Assembly: GCA_015179045.1 (NCBI GenBank)
Contig: WHUZ01000022.1
Coordinates: 1 to 64,000, forward strand
Direction of reading: 5' to 3'
Length of the DNA stretch: 64,000 nucleotides
DNA from: Kalaharituber pfeilii
Taxonomy: Eukaryota; Ascomycota; Pezizomycetes; Pezizales; Pezizaceae
Both the position numbers and the translations under genes were made by a program. The notes below the pieces were generated by a model, which did no database searches, was not told where the DNA came from, and worked only from the letters and a program-made list of their open reading frames with translations. Shown one piece after another: positions 22,830 through 33,815 of the stretch (its first letter is position 1; every line of letters starts with the position of its first letter).

Positions 22830-23165
22830 TCAGTGAAATTGATGCCGCCTGTAAATTCGACGCCGCCAGCGAATTCGACACTACTGGTGAATTCGACGCC
22901 GCCAGTGAATTCGACACTACTGGTGAATTCGACGCCGCCAGCGAATTCGACACTACTGGTGAATTCGGCACTGCCGGCGAATTCGACACCGCTCGCGAAT
23001 TCGATGCCGCTGGCGAATTCGATACTACCGGCGAATTCGATACCGCCGGCGAATTCGATACCGCCGGCAAATTTGGATTTGACGTTGCCCGTGAATTTGA
23101 TACTGCCAGTGAAGTTAATGCCGCTGGCGAGGTTGACACTGCTGGCGGATTCGACGTCGCCTGAT
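22830..23165 (-). repeat. In-frame 18-bp minisatellite in LINE ORF2
   Basis: Units such as GGTGAATTCGACGCCGCC encode, on the minus strand, repeats of the kind NSPAVS, NSPVVS and NSLAAS, close to twenty copies. The unit is a multiple of three, so the ORF stayed open between the endonuclease and the RT. Confidence 0.85.
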
Positions 23166-23362
23166 ATTTGAAGTTTCTCTGTACCAGGCCTCTCACCTTC
23201 TCCTCGTCTGTCCTCCATATATCACCATTGTCACCTACAAGGTCACCCATTTTTCCTCTTAACTTCCAAGGGTCCTTTGCTACTCGGATCACATCCCATG
23301 GGTCCTTGGAGCTGTTTTCCTCTGTAAACTGTTCCCAGCACTCCTTTTTTTTTCGCCTTATG

Positions 23363-23687
23363 TAGTGAGCGGCACGAGCTAGCTCGAGCCGAGCTGGAGG
23401 GTGAGCTCGAGCTGGCGTGGCATGAGCTCGAGCCTGGATCATAATATTGACAAACTAAACTAAACTAAGCTAAATTTTCATCTTTCTCACTACTATCAGC
23501 TAAATTGTGCATTTCGAAGTTGTTGGTAGGTCAGAATGAGCTCCAAGTCTCTAATTATTACTATAGTAGGTATTTACAGTTTATGAAACCTTGCACTGGC
23601 TAAGCATTTTAGCGAGCTGTCAAGAAAAACACAAGCATGATCTTGGCTCGTTTGAGCTCGAGCTGGCTCGGCTCGTGCCGCTCACTA
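23363..23687. mobile_element. MITE copy 2 (TAGTGAGCGGCACGAGC ends)
   Basis: GCCTTATG occurs at 23355-23362 and 23688-23695 directly outside the inverted ends. The interior matches copy 1 closely but lacks part of the GAGCTCGAGC-rich shoulders. It splits LINE ORF2 after the endonuclease domain. Confidence 0.9.
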
Positions 23688-24700
23688 GCCTTATGGTATA
23701 CTTGAGGGTCTTAACCCGCTCTTTCCACCGTAGGAGTCTGGCTCTCTCTCATGCTTTGGCTACCTGTCCCTTACCCCCTCGGCCCTCCTTCCTCACTGCC
23801 TTCGCTGCCTCTTCTACCTCCTTATCCCACCACAACTTACTTCTTGATGACGCACGTATCTCCCTCTTCAGGCTCTCTCGAAGCTTGCAGGTCTTCTCAT
23901 ATGCAGTCCCTCCTTCAAGGCTTCGGTACCACTCCCATTGTTCTGAATCCTTCTTTTGCATAATTTCTTGGATTAAATCTTCTGCCTTATCCCAATCCAC
24001 TCCTCTTCTTATTTCAGTTTTGCCTTGGCTGCTACTACAAGTCCCCCAGACTACTGCATGGTCTCCACATAACCACTCTGGATCTTCGTTTTGCCATCCA
24101 AATTCCCCATACTTCCAGACTAGATCTGGAACACTCTCTCTGACCTGCCCTTCTACCTCTCTTGCCCATGTTGAAACCCCTTTCTTTGTCTCCAGAAGCC
24201 AGCCTGTGCCTTCCAAACCCTCTTTGAGTGCCCTTCCCCTTGGGTCAGGCCCTCTGACTGGTTTGGACCATGCTGGATGGTGTGCATTGAAGTCCCCCAG
24301 TAGTACTGCGCTAGACCGCAGGCCTCCTGGGCCTCTCAGCCTTCCCCATCTGTCCATCCAATCCTCCAAGGTCTCTAAATTCGTATCTGGATAGATATAT
24401 ACTCCTCCCGCTCTGCCACCTTCTTCTACCTCACACCAGACCCACCCTTTCGTCTCTTCAATCACTTTCCACTCCTGGGTCCCTCTCCTTGCATGGGCCA
24501 CTACCCTCTTGCCACTTTCAACTCGGCTGATGACCTCATAAGCTGGATGCCTTGTTGTGACCCACTCTTCCCCCTTCTCTGCAACCCATGCTTCTCCTAT
24601 AAAGATCATATCTACTTTCTCTCTATTTGCCCATTCCAGAATAATATCACTATTTCTGAGAGAACCTCCAACACTCTGGAATGCCACCTTCATCCTCTGT

Positions 24701-27700
24701 TCAGTAACCATTACGTCGGAACCACTTCCCTGCTAGCATATAGCTCGCCAGCTCTGGCCCTAGCCCTGGCCTCTTCAAAGAGTCTCTAGTAGATACAGTT
24801 GCACACTCCCTTCGCTGGTGCCCCATACCACCACACTGCCAGCACGACCTACTGGCTGCTTTGACTCCCTGTTGTTTCTGACTTTGGTAGGCCCTCGGCG
24901 GCTGGTGTGTGCACTCTCTCTGCTGATGTCCCTTCCTGCCACACTGCCAGCATGTTCTTTCGAAGGCTGCTGCTAGTACTGATACTGGTGTTGGTACTGG
25001 TACTAGTAGAGAGCTTGCATTTACTCCTCCTTTAGCGGGTGCAGACCCTCTCACTGCTAGTGGCTTATAAAGTTCTACCTTTCGGAGGTCATTTCCAAGC
25101 TTCACTCCCTCTTTAACTAGTCTTTCTGCTTCCTGTACACTGGTTACCTCAAACTTAACTGCTGTAGTTCTCATTGTTTGCCATGCGTTTGGACCAACTC
25201 TCTCCGGCCATCTCGCTCTGAAAATGCCACTAGTAGTTATGTTTTCTGCTGCAAGGGCCTCATGCAGCTGCCTTCTATTAGAGAGCCCCTTTATAGGAAC
25301 TCCCTTCGCGATTAGGGGAACTGTCCCTGATTGCTCAGCCCAAACATTCAGTAGGTCCCCTCCAAATACAGCCTCCAGCTGACACTGTAGTATTCTTACT
25401 ACTTCTGCTTCTTCCATCGCCCAGGGTGCTTCAATGATACGCCATCTCCTCTCATACCTCGAAACCATGGCATTCTCCTTATTGCCTACTACTCGAAAGA
25501 GCCTTCTCTTCCCCCCTCGTTCTCAATGAATCCAACAGGCCAGGCCGGCCGACCAGGCCGCCTGGCCTGGCCTGACAGGCCGTGATCTGCATTGGACTGA
25601 AACCGCCTGGACCGGCCTGGACCGGCCTGGACCGGCCTGATCCACATGAATCAGGCCAACCAGGCCAGTCCAGGCCAATCAGGCCGGTTCAGGCCAATCA
25701 GGCCGGTTCAGGCCATTCAGGCCGGTTCAGGCCAATTAAACGAATCACTCCACAGCTATCCAGCTGAATTGAGGCCAGCATTTACCAGATTGTTTGAGTA
25801 TTTAGATGAGTAGAATCTCCCGTATGTCTAGAATTTTAAACAGCAGCGGTCTACGACTTTTGTCAAGTATGTATCACACTTTGTATTCAAGTATATATAC
25901 TAAGAAATAATTTAGAAATGATGGACCTTCCAGATAATACAACAGACTGGACCCAATTCTTCGATGATGATACCTGATGCGCAACTGTCAATGGCTGATA
26001 GTGGAAATATCCAGGATTATTAAAATCTAATTCACCTGGGTTAAATTCCAAAATCGCTTGAATTTACGTAAATGGCCTGGTCGGCCTGGACTGGCCTGAA
26101 TGGCCTGAACCGGCCTAAATTGGCCTGGACCGGCCTGGCCTGGCCTGGCCTGTTGGATTCATTGCTCGTTCTAATGCTCGAAGAGCTGTATTTACTGCTT
26201 CTAATTGTTTTTGTTTTGCTTTCTCTGTTGTACCTGCTAATACCTCCTTGTGTAGTGAAATCATCACCCACTTGCGCATCTTGGTAGTGCCAACTACCTG
26301 CCAGGAGCTACCCTCAGCTCTGGTTGTACCTGTTTCTGCATGTTCTGCAGCTACTCTGGCCTCCGAAGCCTTTGTAGCAGCTTCCTGTACCTCCTTTTCT
26401 GCTTTCTTTATCTCTGCAGCTGTGCTACTTTTCTTCTTTATATTATAGACTGTGAGCTCTTTTCTCTTAAGTTCCACATCTGCTTCATCAGCTGCAATTT
26501 TCGCAGCCTGTAGTATGTACTATGTCCAATCTTTGTTTTTCTCGATCTGCTGCCTCTTGGGCATCCTTTTCTGACTTCTTTCGTTGGGCTTGATCCTTTT
26601 CTTCTAGAGCTTTCGCTTTTGCTAAGGCCTTCTTAGCTGCTCTTCTTGCCTCAACCTTACGGTTCCTTTTCTTGACTTCCTCCTCCTTCCGTTTTGCTGC
26701 ATCTTTTTCCTCGATGGAGGCAACTCCTAGCTTGACAACTACACTTGCAAGACTCTCTTCCAACCTTCTGAGCCTTTGATTGATTGCACTTGTTTGTCTT
26801 GCCTTCTGGTTTTCCTTTTCCTTCTTCCACCACTTTTCACACTCCCGTAGTGCCTTAACTTTGTCTTCAGGCTGGTTTTCAGTTCTCAAGAAGTCTTCTA
26901 CTTCTCTCCACCCTTTGCCATCAGCTCCTTTTCGATTTTCAATAATGTCACCTAATCGGGCTGTAGCATCGCCAACACCTGATGCGCTTCGTACTGCTCC
27001 TGCTCCCTTGCGCTTTTCCCATGCTTCTTTGAGGATCTTGAGGTCATGCAGCAATTGTAGAACTTGGATTGCATCTGCTCCTTCCAGCTCCCCAGGTTCC
27101 TCTACTTCTACTTCCTCTGTTTTTTCTACTTCCTTTGCTTTCTCCACTTTGCTGCTGTCCTTCAATTCAAGAGTCTGATCTCCAGCCAACTCACCATCGC
27201 ACTTCCGTTTCCTGGTACCATCTGCTGTGATGTGGGTCTCAAAATCTACCTCCATCTGCTCACTGCTTCCAGTTTCCTGCTGGTCGAGACCGCCCTTTCT
27301 GTAGTGTGGGGTTTGAATTGTTTGGGTCACTCTACCACCTACGTAGATGACATCCTCAATGTCATCTTCTCTGATAACTCTCCTCACCTTATTTCCTTGT
27401 TCAGCCTCTCCCTCCTGTATCACAATTCCCTCCCTGATAATATATGCCCATTCAACCCATGCTGCTTCACTCACTGTATGTGCTATAAACTGTTAGCCAA
27501 CCCCTGCTTGGCTCCATACTTCATGCACTCCTACTACCCCCTTTACAGTCAAAAGGGCTGTTGCATTTCTTACAGCCTGCTGGAGGGCGTCCTCCACCTT
27601 TGCAGTCTGGTATCCTATGAATTGGCACCAGTCTGTGGCCCCTTCCACATCGAATTGCCTGCCTCCAGTGATCACTGTAAACCTCTTTTGCCACTCCTTT

Positions 27701-27792
27701 ACTGGGCGAAACAGCCCCACATTCCCTTCGCTTTCCATTCTAGATATCAATCTGCCTGCCTCTTTCTTTCCTTTTCCTTTATCTTGCCCCAT
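24701..27792 (-). pseudogene. LINE family A ORF1 with two CCHC zinc knuckles
   Basis: It starts with ATG at 27792 (MGQDKGKGKKEAG). The central part is a long charged coiled coil (RKEEEVKKRNRKVEARRAAKK-like, about 26560-26720). The C-terminal 120 residues hold CWQCGRKGHQQREC and CWQCGGMGHQRREC, nucleic-acid-binding knuckles typical of LINE ORF1. Defects are an in-frame TAA at 27493-27495, a frame change near 26505 and the 25524-26164 insertion, which after removal leaves the frame continuous. ORF1 proteins coat the element RNA. The stop can be explained by CAA to TAA. Confidence 0.85.
25524..26164. mobile_element. 0.64 kb TIR element with GGCC minisatellite
   Basis: The ends are CAATGAATCCAACAGGCC at 25524 and its complement at 26164, with CTCGTTCT at 25516-25523 and 26165-26172. 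Next to each end lies GGCCTGGACC-type repeat; the middle is AT-rich. It has the same architecture as 20734-22266 but a different terminal sequence. Confidence 0.88.
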
Positions 27793-27996
27793 AATTCTTC
27801 TGCTGCCAAACTCCTGTAGACAATGTTGGCCTCTGGTCGTTAAGGCAGCCTGTTGTTTGGTGCTTGCAAGCGTCCCGTTAGTGCGGCTCTCGGTTGCAAA
27901 CGGCGCGTTGTATTTCTTTGTAGCAGTGTCTCCTGTGCTGCTTTAATATACTTGGCGTAAAGAAGGAGTAGAACAATGGATTCTGATCACTTCCAC

Positions 27997-28245
27997 TGTA
28001 AGATAGACAGATAGTATCAACTACTGCCTTGCGATGGACCGGAGCGGTGAGAACTGGCGGAACGAACGTACGACCAAATGCGAGTGCGAGTGCGAAAAAA
28101 AGAGAAGAGAAGAAGGTTGTTCATTGTGTGTGCTAGAGTACAGGAAATCTATATATACGATATTGCCCCACGTGCTGCCCTTATCTCCACGTGCTACCTT
28201 ATCCATGCCAAGCTTGCATTAACCCATTCCGTCGTCGTCACCACA
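27997..28245 (-). repeat. 3' LTR of the non-autonomous Ty3 element
   Basis: It starts TGTAAGATAG on the plus strand and ends CACCACA. An open frame across it is shared by both LTRs and is not a gene. Confidence 0.9.
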
Positions 28246-28814
28246 TCCGACCCCCCTCCCCATAGAGCGGCCCCATCGCGACCTTGACCTTTCCTTCCTT
28301 TCAACCTCAACCTCAACGACCAAAGAAACGACCAAAGACAAGGCAAACCACAGCGAGACCTCAGACATCACAGCGATATAGTAGAAAAAGCGAAAAAGAA
28401 CAAGCAAAATAGACAAAAACAGCAAAGATCAGGAAGAGCAAAAAGAACAGCAAAAAGACCTCGTCGCTACCCCTTTCAATGACGTCAAAATGACCGGATA
28501 AAATGATCCTCCCACAATAACCTCCGAAAACACAAGAAACTGACAGGAGATTAACAGAAGTGCGAAATGCAAGGAAATAGACCAAATCCGCGGATTTCAA
28601 CATCATTTTCCACCCCCCCTTGAAAAAAAAGCGGACCCCTCGCGACAAAGAAAAGAGGCAGATTATCAATCAAACAAGCAAACGAACAAACGAACTCAAG
28701 CGAAACTAAGCGAATGTGCAATGCAAACGAGATCTATACCTACAAACTTGCGTATACCTCAACATCTCCACATCACAACATCTTCACGACTTCACGACCC
28801 CCCCCTCTTGCTCT

Positions 28815-29429
28815 TCAGTCCCCCTCTGCATCCGACGCCTCAGAGTCATCATTTTCGGCCTTGTCCACCCCCCTGCGCGGAAAGAACTTCTTGATTCGGT
28901 CCCCGGAGATCACGGAATCCATGGGCGTGCCATCCAGCTCTGCGAGAAGGTAGGTTCCCCTGTCACGCTTTATTGACCTGATGATGTAGGGCCCCATCCA
29001 TCTATTGTCAAGCTGGCTATTGTTCACGAGAACCAGGTCCCCGATTTGCAGCTCCTGTGCTCGCTCCCTGCGTTTGGCGTCGAAAAACCGCTTATTGTCC
29101 ATCCGGCTCTTTCTCAAATTCTCCGCAGCCGTCTTCAAGTCTCCCCCTGTTGCGACATATGCAATTGGCTTTCCATTAATCATTCCCACAGAGTCATCTT
29201 CCTCGACGGTGATACAACTAGCCTTAAACATCTCGGATTCTTTCTCTCGGAGTTGCGCCGCGACCCATTCTCGTTGCCATTCGATTTTGCCATCTTTTTC
29301 AGTGGGCACTGGAACCCGGATCGAGTCACCTACCCCCTCTTGCCCAAGGTATAGAACTGGTCCTCGTCGATGAACATCCCCTCGCGCCAGAGCCTTCTTC
29401 AACTCTTCACAAGAATCTCTCCCATGCAT
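28815..29429 (-). pseudogene. Ty3 integrase C-terminal region
   Basis: The frame has NLRKSRMDNKRFFDAKRRERAQ-like residues (29100 region), then LQIGDLVLVNNSQLDNRWMG and GPYIIRSIKRDRGTYLLAEL, the GPY/F-type module that binds DNA or chromatin in gypsy integrases. It ends in an acidic tail (DDSEASDAEGD). The zinc-binding domain and the DDE core are absent, so it cannot integrate DNA on its own. Confidence 0.8.
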
Positions 29430-29765
29430 GCCCCCATCCCAATAGCATCCTCGGATATTAACTCTATTTGCTGTGGGCGGATATTCACGATTACCATATT
29501 GTGTGGGCGAATAATACGGCTAAGGTTATAGGGACTTTATCTGTGCGATTTGCTCTTCGATTTGCCGCTGTGCTTCTGCTTGATAGAGCTTAAGCTCCTT
29601 CATCATTTTCGAGATTTCGTCGACGTCCTTATCCTTACCCATGATCCCGGAAGGTGGCTTGCTAGTTTCGGACTGCGAAGGCGGTTGCGGTTGCGGTTGC
29701 GGCGGCGGCGGAATATATATTCTGGAACCGTTTTGAGCTTCATTCCCGGCCAGGCGTGTAACCTT

Positions 29766-31118
29766 TCAAAACTTCTTCATCTGTGAGTCGTCTTTGGTGC
29801 ATAACCCTAGTGCCTCCTTTTTCAATGTCGCCCAAACCTGCTTCGTTGTGGCTGTATCCTCTATATCAATTTCACACTTCTTACATAACTTATCGCCTAG
29901 CTTATCGGAAAATGCCTGCAAGAAGAGAAACACTCGGGTATGCTCATTGATAATCCCTTTCGAAACCAGCTGATCTGCCCTCTCTGCGAAATCGAAGATA
30001 AAAGCTCGGAATTGTGAAGGCGTTGGGTCCAAGGTGTTACGCATTGTGCGAGTGATTGATTGAAGGTACGCTTCAGTGTACTTGTGCTGCTCTGTATCTT
30101 CGTCCTTAAATTCCTCAAGGAACTCATTCTTGAACTCGCTCCAGGTGGTAATCTGCTTGAAGTGAACCATGGTTTTGATATACTTGCTAACAATCTTGTC
30201 GCAGTATAGCGGAAGCTTCTTTATGCGGTATTCGTCAGTCCAATCAACATTCAGATCCTCCTAGGTCGTTAGAAAGTCCGTTGCGTTGTTGCCATCGAAG
30301 CGTGGGGCACCAGGCTGGTGTGGAAGCGGGAAGAAATAGGTTGCAGGTGCGTGAGTAACAGTGGGTTGAGCTGTCTGAATTGTCCCTTGCGAAACGGAAG
30401 CACTCTCAGCCATTGTTGTTATTGCCTTCTCAAGTACCTGGATAGATAAACGAAGTTGCTGAGTCCAATGATCGATTACTGATAAGCGGTCCTTTCTCTT
30501 GCTGGATGTGGGTGCTAAGTATCGTTTCGAGCGAAGACGAGGGTGACCAGTGCGAGAGTACGGTGTGTGAAAATGCGAGGTAGTGCGAGGGTGTGGTGCG
30601 GTACGAAGGTGCGGTGCGGTATGAAGGTGCGGTGCGATACAAGGATGCGAGGGCGTGGAGGTGCGAAGGTGCGAGGGCGGGAACGAAGAAGAGGAATGTG
30701 CGAGGGATGAAGGAAGAGCGAGGTGTGCTTGCGGTGCTGATGAAGCGTGCGGTGCTGATGTTGACGGTGCGTGCCCTCTGAGCTCCAATTTATCTCCAGA
30801 AAGGCTACCATACCTAGGACCAAAAGAGCTATCCTCATCATTTCCGCTTGCCGTGCGGTTCAGTTCCAATATGCCAAGAACGATGATAAGTACTGCCAGG
30901 TTTGGAAAGGTGGCGAAATGGCTAATGATAGCGACCCCAACTAAAATCACTAGACTATCCAGCTGTCCATTCAGATACCTCGCCACGTGCTTCGCTACGT
31001 GCTTGGCAATTCTTGACTCCATTCTTGTTACGATACCGAATGACCCTTGTTGCTTTGGAAAAATTTTTCCTCTGACACTATCTCGGTGGCGTTCTTCAGG
31101 GTCTCCAGCTATTCCCAC
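29766..31118 (-). pseudogene. Ty3 Gag-like polyprotein with one nonsense codon
   Basis: The N-terminal part has two hydrophobic stretches (LDSLVILVGVAIISHF and LAVLIIVLGILEL) and a His/Pro/Thr-rich minisatellite (HLRTAPHPRT). The rest has the retrotransposon Gag pattern: YFFPLPHQPGAPRFDGNN, ...LPLYCDKIVSKY..., TWSEFKNEFLEEFKD and SQFRAFIFDFAERADQL. An in-frame TAG at 30261-30263 sits where Trp is expected (DFLTT-stop-EDLNVDW), a TGG to TAG change. No ATG was found for the N-terminus. Gag forms the particle that packages element RNA. Confidence 0.75.
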
Positions 31119-31416
31119 TTTCCTGAGCGTTGAGTTGACCTTCCGTGGTGCGAGTATGAGATATAGATATGTGCGATGTGTGCGATGTGTGCGAGGCGTG
31201 CGATGTGTGCGAGGCGTGCGAGGCGTGCAAGTGATGGAGTATGCGAGAGTACGACCTGTGCGAAGCGTGCGAATGTGCCAGAGCGTGGGTTGTGCGAGTT
31301 TTGCGAGTTGTGCGAGTTTATGCTAGCCCAGATGCCCAAAGATGCTCAAAGATGCCCAAGATGCGAGTTATCGTACTTTCGTTCTTCAGCCACAGCTCTC
31401 CGGTCGAAGGGACCAA

Positions 31417-31665
31417 TGTAAGATAGACAGATAGTATCAACTACTGCCTTGCGATGGACCGGAGCGGTGAGAACTGGCGGAACGAACGTACGACCAAATG
31501 CGAGTGCGAGTGCGAAAAAAAGAGAAGAGAAGAAGGTTGTTCATTGTGTGTGCTAGAGTACAGGAAATCTATATATACGATATTGCCTCACGTGCTGCCC
31601 TTATCTCCACGTGCTACCTTATCCATGCCAAGCTTGCATTAACCCATTCCGTCGTCGTCACCACA
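31417..31665 (-). repeat. 5' LTR of the non-autonomous Ty3 element
   Basis: It is the partner of 27997-28245 and supplies the promoter for the minus-strand Gag frame. A GTGCGAGGCGTGCGATGT-type short repeat (31160-31260) lies in the leader next to it. Confidence 0.9.
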
Positions 31666-31828
31666 CCACTGCTCTCCCACCTCTGCCAAACGCTGTGGCT
31701 CAGTCCCGTAGAAAAGGCCGAAATACTTGCTCGGGCGGTCCCGAGCTTCACGTTGATGTAATTTTCGATGCGGGGCACCCCTCAGTTGCGGCGTCGCGAC
31801 CAAGTGGTAGAATCGGTGTTGGAAAGAA

Positions 31829-31864
31829 AGATGCTCGAGCTGGCTCGGCTCGTGCCGCTCACTA
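31829..31864. mobile_element. MITE remnant (right end only)
   Basis: GCTCGAGCTGGCTCGGCTCG followed by TGCCGCTCACTA matches the right terminus of the MITE at 4707-5061. The left part is missing. The copied gene fragment starts directly after it. Confidence 0.75.
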
Positions 31865-32127
31865 ATCGCCAGTATTACGGCCGTATATGCCAAGCTCGAC
31901 AATGTAATCAATTCGGAGTTCATCGATACAGCCTTGTGACTTTTTAGCTCGCCGGGTTAGGATCACAGTACCTTGAAACCGCCCGCCGCTGTATCAACTT
32001 AACCAACCCGACAGCCCTCCAGTCAAAGCTGGAGCGCGGATATCGTAAACTTGTTTATGACTTTACCGGCAGGGAAACCTTCCCCAGTCTTAGCTGCCCG
32101 TCACACAAAAGCTTGCTTGATGCCTTT
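31865..32127 (+). pseudogene. Partial copy of the hypothetical gene at 15687-16388
   Basis: About 260 bp align without large gaps to 15730-15990. Both contain CTCGCCGGGTTAGGATCACA and TTTACCGGCAGGGAAACCTT. It has lost the frame (for example a TGA in place of codons following ACAGCC). Left of it is a MITE end and right of it a LINE fragment, so it may have been moved with either. Confidence 0.8.
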
Positions 32128-32751
32128 GTCCAGGACCACGGTGACAAGAATGAAGGGGATAGCCAGGGGGGACCTAACCCCAGGAGGAGCAGAGGAGTGG
32201 GTAAGGAGAAGGTGGGATGAAAGGATGTCGAGGGGGGATCGAGACCTGGCGATTCTGTGGGTAAAAGCACACAGAGATATAGCCGGTAACACCGAGGCGG
32301 ACACGGCGGCCAAAATAGCCACAGCGCTACAATACCAGGACGAGACGGTGACGGAAGCGGGCATCCGACAAGTGGCGAAGGCCTGTAGAGGGGAGGAGAG
32401 AAGGAGACTACAGCTGACGTACAGACCACTCAAATACCTGGGGACCAGAAGGAGGGTGGCCACACTCGCAGGCATCATGGGGGACAAAGGATTGAGACAA
32501 TGGAGACACCAGATAGGGAAGGAGGATTCACCGGAGTGCAGGTGGTGTGGAAAGGCCCTCGAGAATTACAGACATATATCGAGAGAGTGCGAGGCGTGGA
32601 AGAAGAGACTACCGGGAGGAGAGACGGGGCTGAAGATGCCAATAGGAGTGGAGAAAGGGAAGGGGAAGGAAGAGGGGGAGAAGAAGGGGATGACATGGTA
32701 TCCCAATCCGGTATGGGGAACACTAAGAGAGGCGGGTATCATGTGGAGTTC
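32128..32751 (+). pseudogene. Family B LINE RNase H fragment
   Basis: It starts inside RNase H (RTTVTRMKGIARGDLTPGG) and contains WVKAHRDIAGNTEADTAAK, YRPLKYLGTRRRVATLAGI and the zinc knuckle CRWCGKALENYRHISREC. Unlike other copies it does not reach a normal C-terminus and tail. After about 32690 the frame runs on into the ORF1-like region that follows. A small tail-only insertion interrupts it at 32752. Confidence 0.75.
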
Positions 32752-32805
32752 TTTTTTTTTTTTTTTTATTTCATTACTCGCATGCCGCCCTAAGGGCTAT
32801 GGCGA
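32752..32805 (-). mobile_element. 54-nt family B tail-only retroposon
   Basis: Read on the minus strand, TCGCCATAGCCCTTAGGGCG leads into GCATGCGAGTAATGAAAT and poly(A). GGTATCATGTGGAGTTC (17 bp) flanks it at 32735-32751 and 32806-32822. Confidence 0.92.
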
Positions 32806-33781
32806 GGTATCATGTGGAGTTCGGTATTCGCCTCGCTGTGGAAAAGGAGGGCAAATCGCATCATCCCCCCGCCGAAAGGCGCTATACTAATCGTGAGATT
32901 TGAGGAAGAGAGGAATATGTTTGTTAGCGGGATTCTCCCAGACGACCCTCTCCCGAGGTGGTTAGAAGAGTCCACGTGCACACAGACAGAACCGGTGGAA
33001 CCAACACCGCCACCACCTCCACCAGCACAGCCTCTGGGGCTCAGCCCCATCACGTGCATAGACATCCCGCCAGCAGACAACACCAGCGAGCAGACCCCCC
33101 CGACCAAGAAAAGGAAGGGGAAGCAGCCGTCAGACAAGATACCCTACGAGATAAAGAGACGGCTGGACCAGAACGAGGCGAAGAAGAGCGCCAATTCGCC
33201 TCCGATCGGAACCCCGGCGACACCCGTCGCCACCACCACCAACAAAGCCCCCGACCCCGACATCGACATCGACACCCCCAACCCCAACACCGACACCGAA
33301 CTCCCCGAAACCGACACCAGACCCCACAAGAAGAAGACGCAAGACCAGCAAGCCCTCCGACCCAACACCAAACACCGACGCCACCACATCGAAATTTGGC
33401 GTCGTCGTACACGGAATCGCGCTGAGGAAGGACTTGGGAAAGGTGAGGAAGTGGCTGGAGTCTGGGAACAAGACACTGGGCAAGACCGTGGGGATAAGGT
33501 GGTTGAGACGAAAGGCCGAGCTGATAGAGGAAGGCAAGAAGACCAGCTCGGTCGTGGTGTATTTGGAGGAGGAGAAAGACATAGACAGAGTCAGGTTAGG
33601 TGGGAGGCTTTTGAGGACCACTCAATACGAGCCGGACAGGCGGAGGAAGTAGGCTGTATTGACCACCCGCATCATGCACGAGAATCGCGGGCTCCACATG
33701 TATTTAGTTGAGGCTTTTCTTTTACTAACTTTCTTTAATAAAGACCCTCGCCATAGCCCGTTGGGCGGCACGCGAGTATTG

Positions 33782-33815
<34 letters not shown>

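Larger units (their letters stand above)
18160..24711 (-). pseudogene. LINE family A ORF2: endonuclease, RT, RNase H
   Basis: The first 320 codons (24711-23749) form an APE-like endonuclease with LLGDFNAHHPAW and CGDHAVVW, which nicks the target. The RT follows with APGPDGISYRF, SWRPIQLINC, GVPQGSPLSPVVFLI and the FVDD catalytic box at 20502-20510. RNase H (18965-18160) has FTDGSRSEEG, LLADSQAAI and GNEKADELAKEG, then QCTCGEAWSAEHVVFRC near the end. The frame is broken near 20510 and near 18650, and three elements interrupt it. An 18-bp minisatellite (22830-23165) has expanded in frame between endonuclease and RT. It was a complete enzyme set once and is not functional now. Confidence 0.88.
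18000..27996 (-). mobile_element. Full-length family A LINE, interrupted by four elements
   Basis: From right to left it has a 5' region (to about 27793), ORF1 (27792-24701), ORF2 (24711-18160) and the family A tail with poly(A) at 18000-18090. ORF2's ATG overlaps the ORF1 stop (ATGGTTACTGA). Later insertions are an 8-bp-TSD element at 25524-26164, a MITE at 23363-23687, a minisatellite-rich element at 20734-22266 and a family B LINE at 19034-19689. Removing each restores or nearly restores the frame. A Ty3 element inserted at 27997 in or next to its 5' end, so the exact 5' limit is uncertain. Confidence 0.85.
27997..31665 (-). mobile_element. Non-autonomous Ty3/gypsy element with near-identical LTRs
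   Basis: Two 249-bp LTRs (27997-28245 and 31417-31665) differ at one position that I can see (28168 versus 31588). CCAC flanks the whole at 27993-27996 and 31666-31669. Coding is on the minus strand: Gag (31118-29766), then only the integrase C-terminus (29429-28815). Protease, RT, RNase H and the integrase core are deleted. A purine tract (GGGGAGGGGGG, minus strand) abuts the 3' LTR at 28246-28260, and a primer-binding-like TGGTCCCTTCGACC follows the 5' LTR. LTR identity indicates a recent insertion, mobilised in trans. Confidence 0.9.

Noticed and set aside
22691..23171. Long plus-strand frames with EFDAAGEFDTT-like and NSTPLANS-like repeats
   Set aside because: They are the mirror of the 18-bp minisatellite inside the minus-strand LINE ORF2; no conserved protein.
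28021..28222. Identical 62-codon frames at 28034 and 31454
   Set aside because: Both lie entirely in the two LTRs of the Ty3 element.
33050..33621. Gly/Val- and Ser-rich minus-strand frames
   Set aside because: They are antisense of the low-complexity Pro-rich linker of ORF1.
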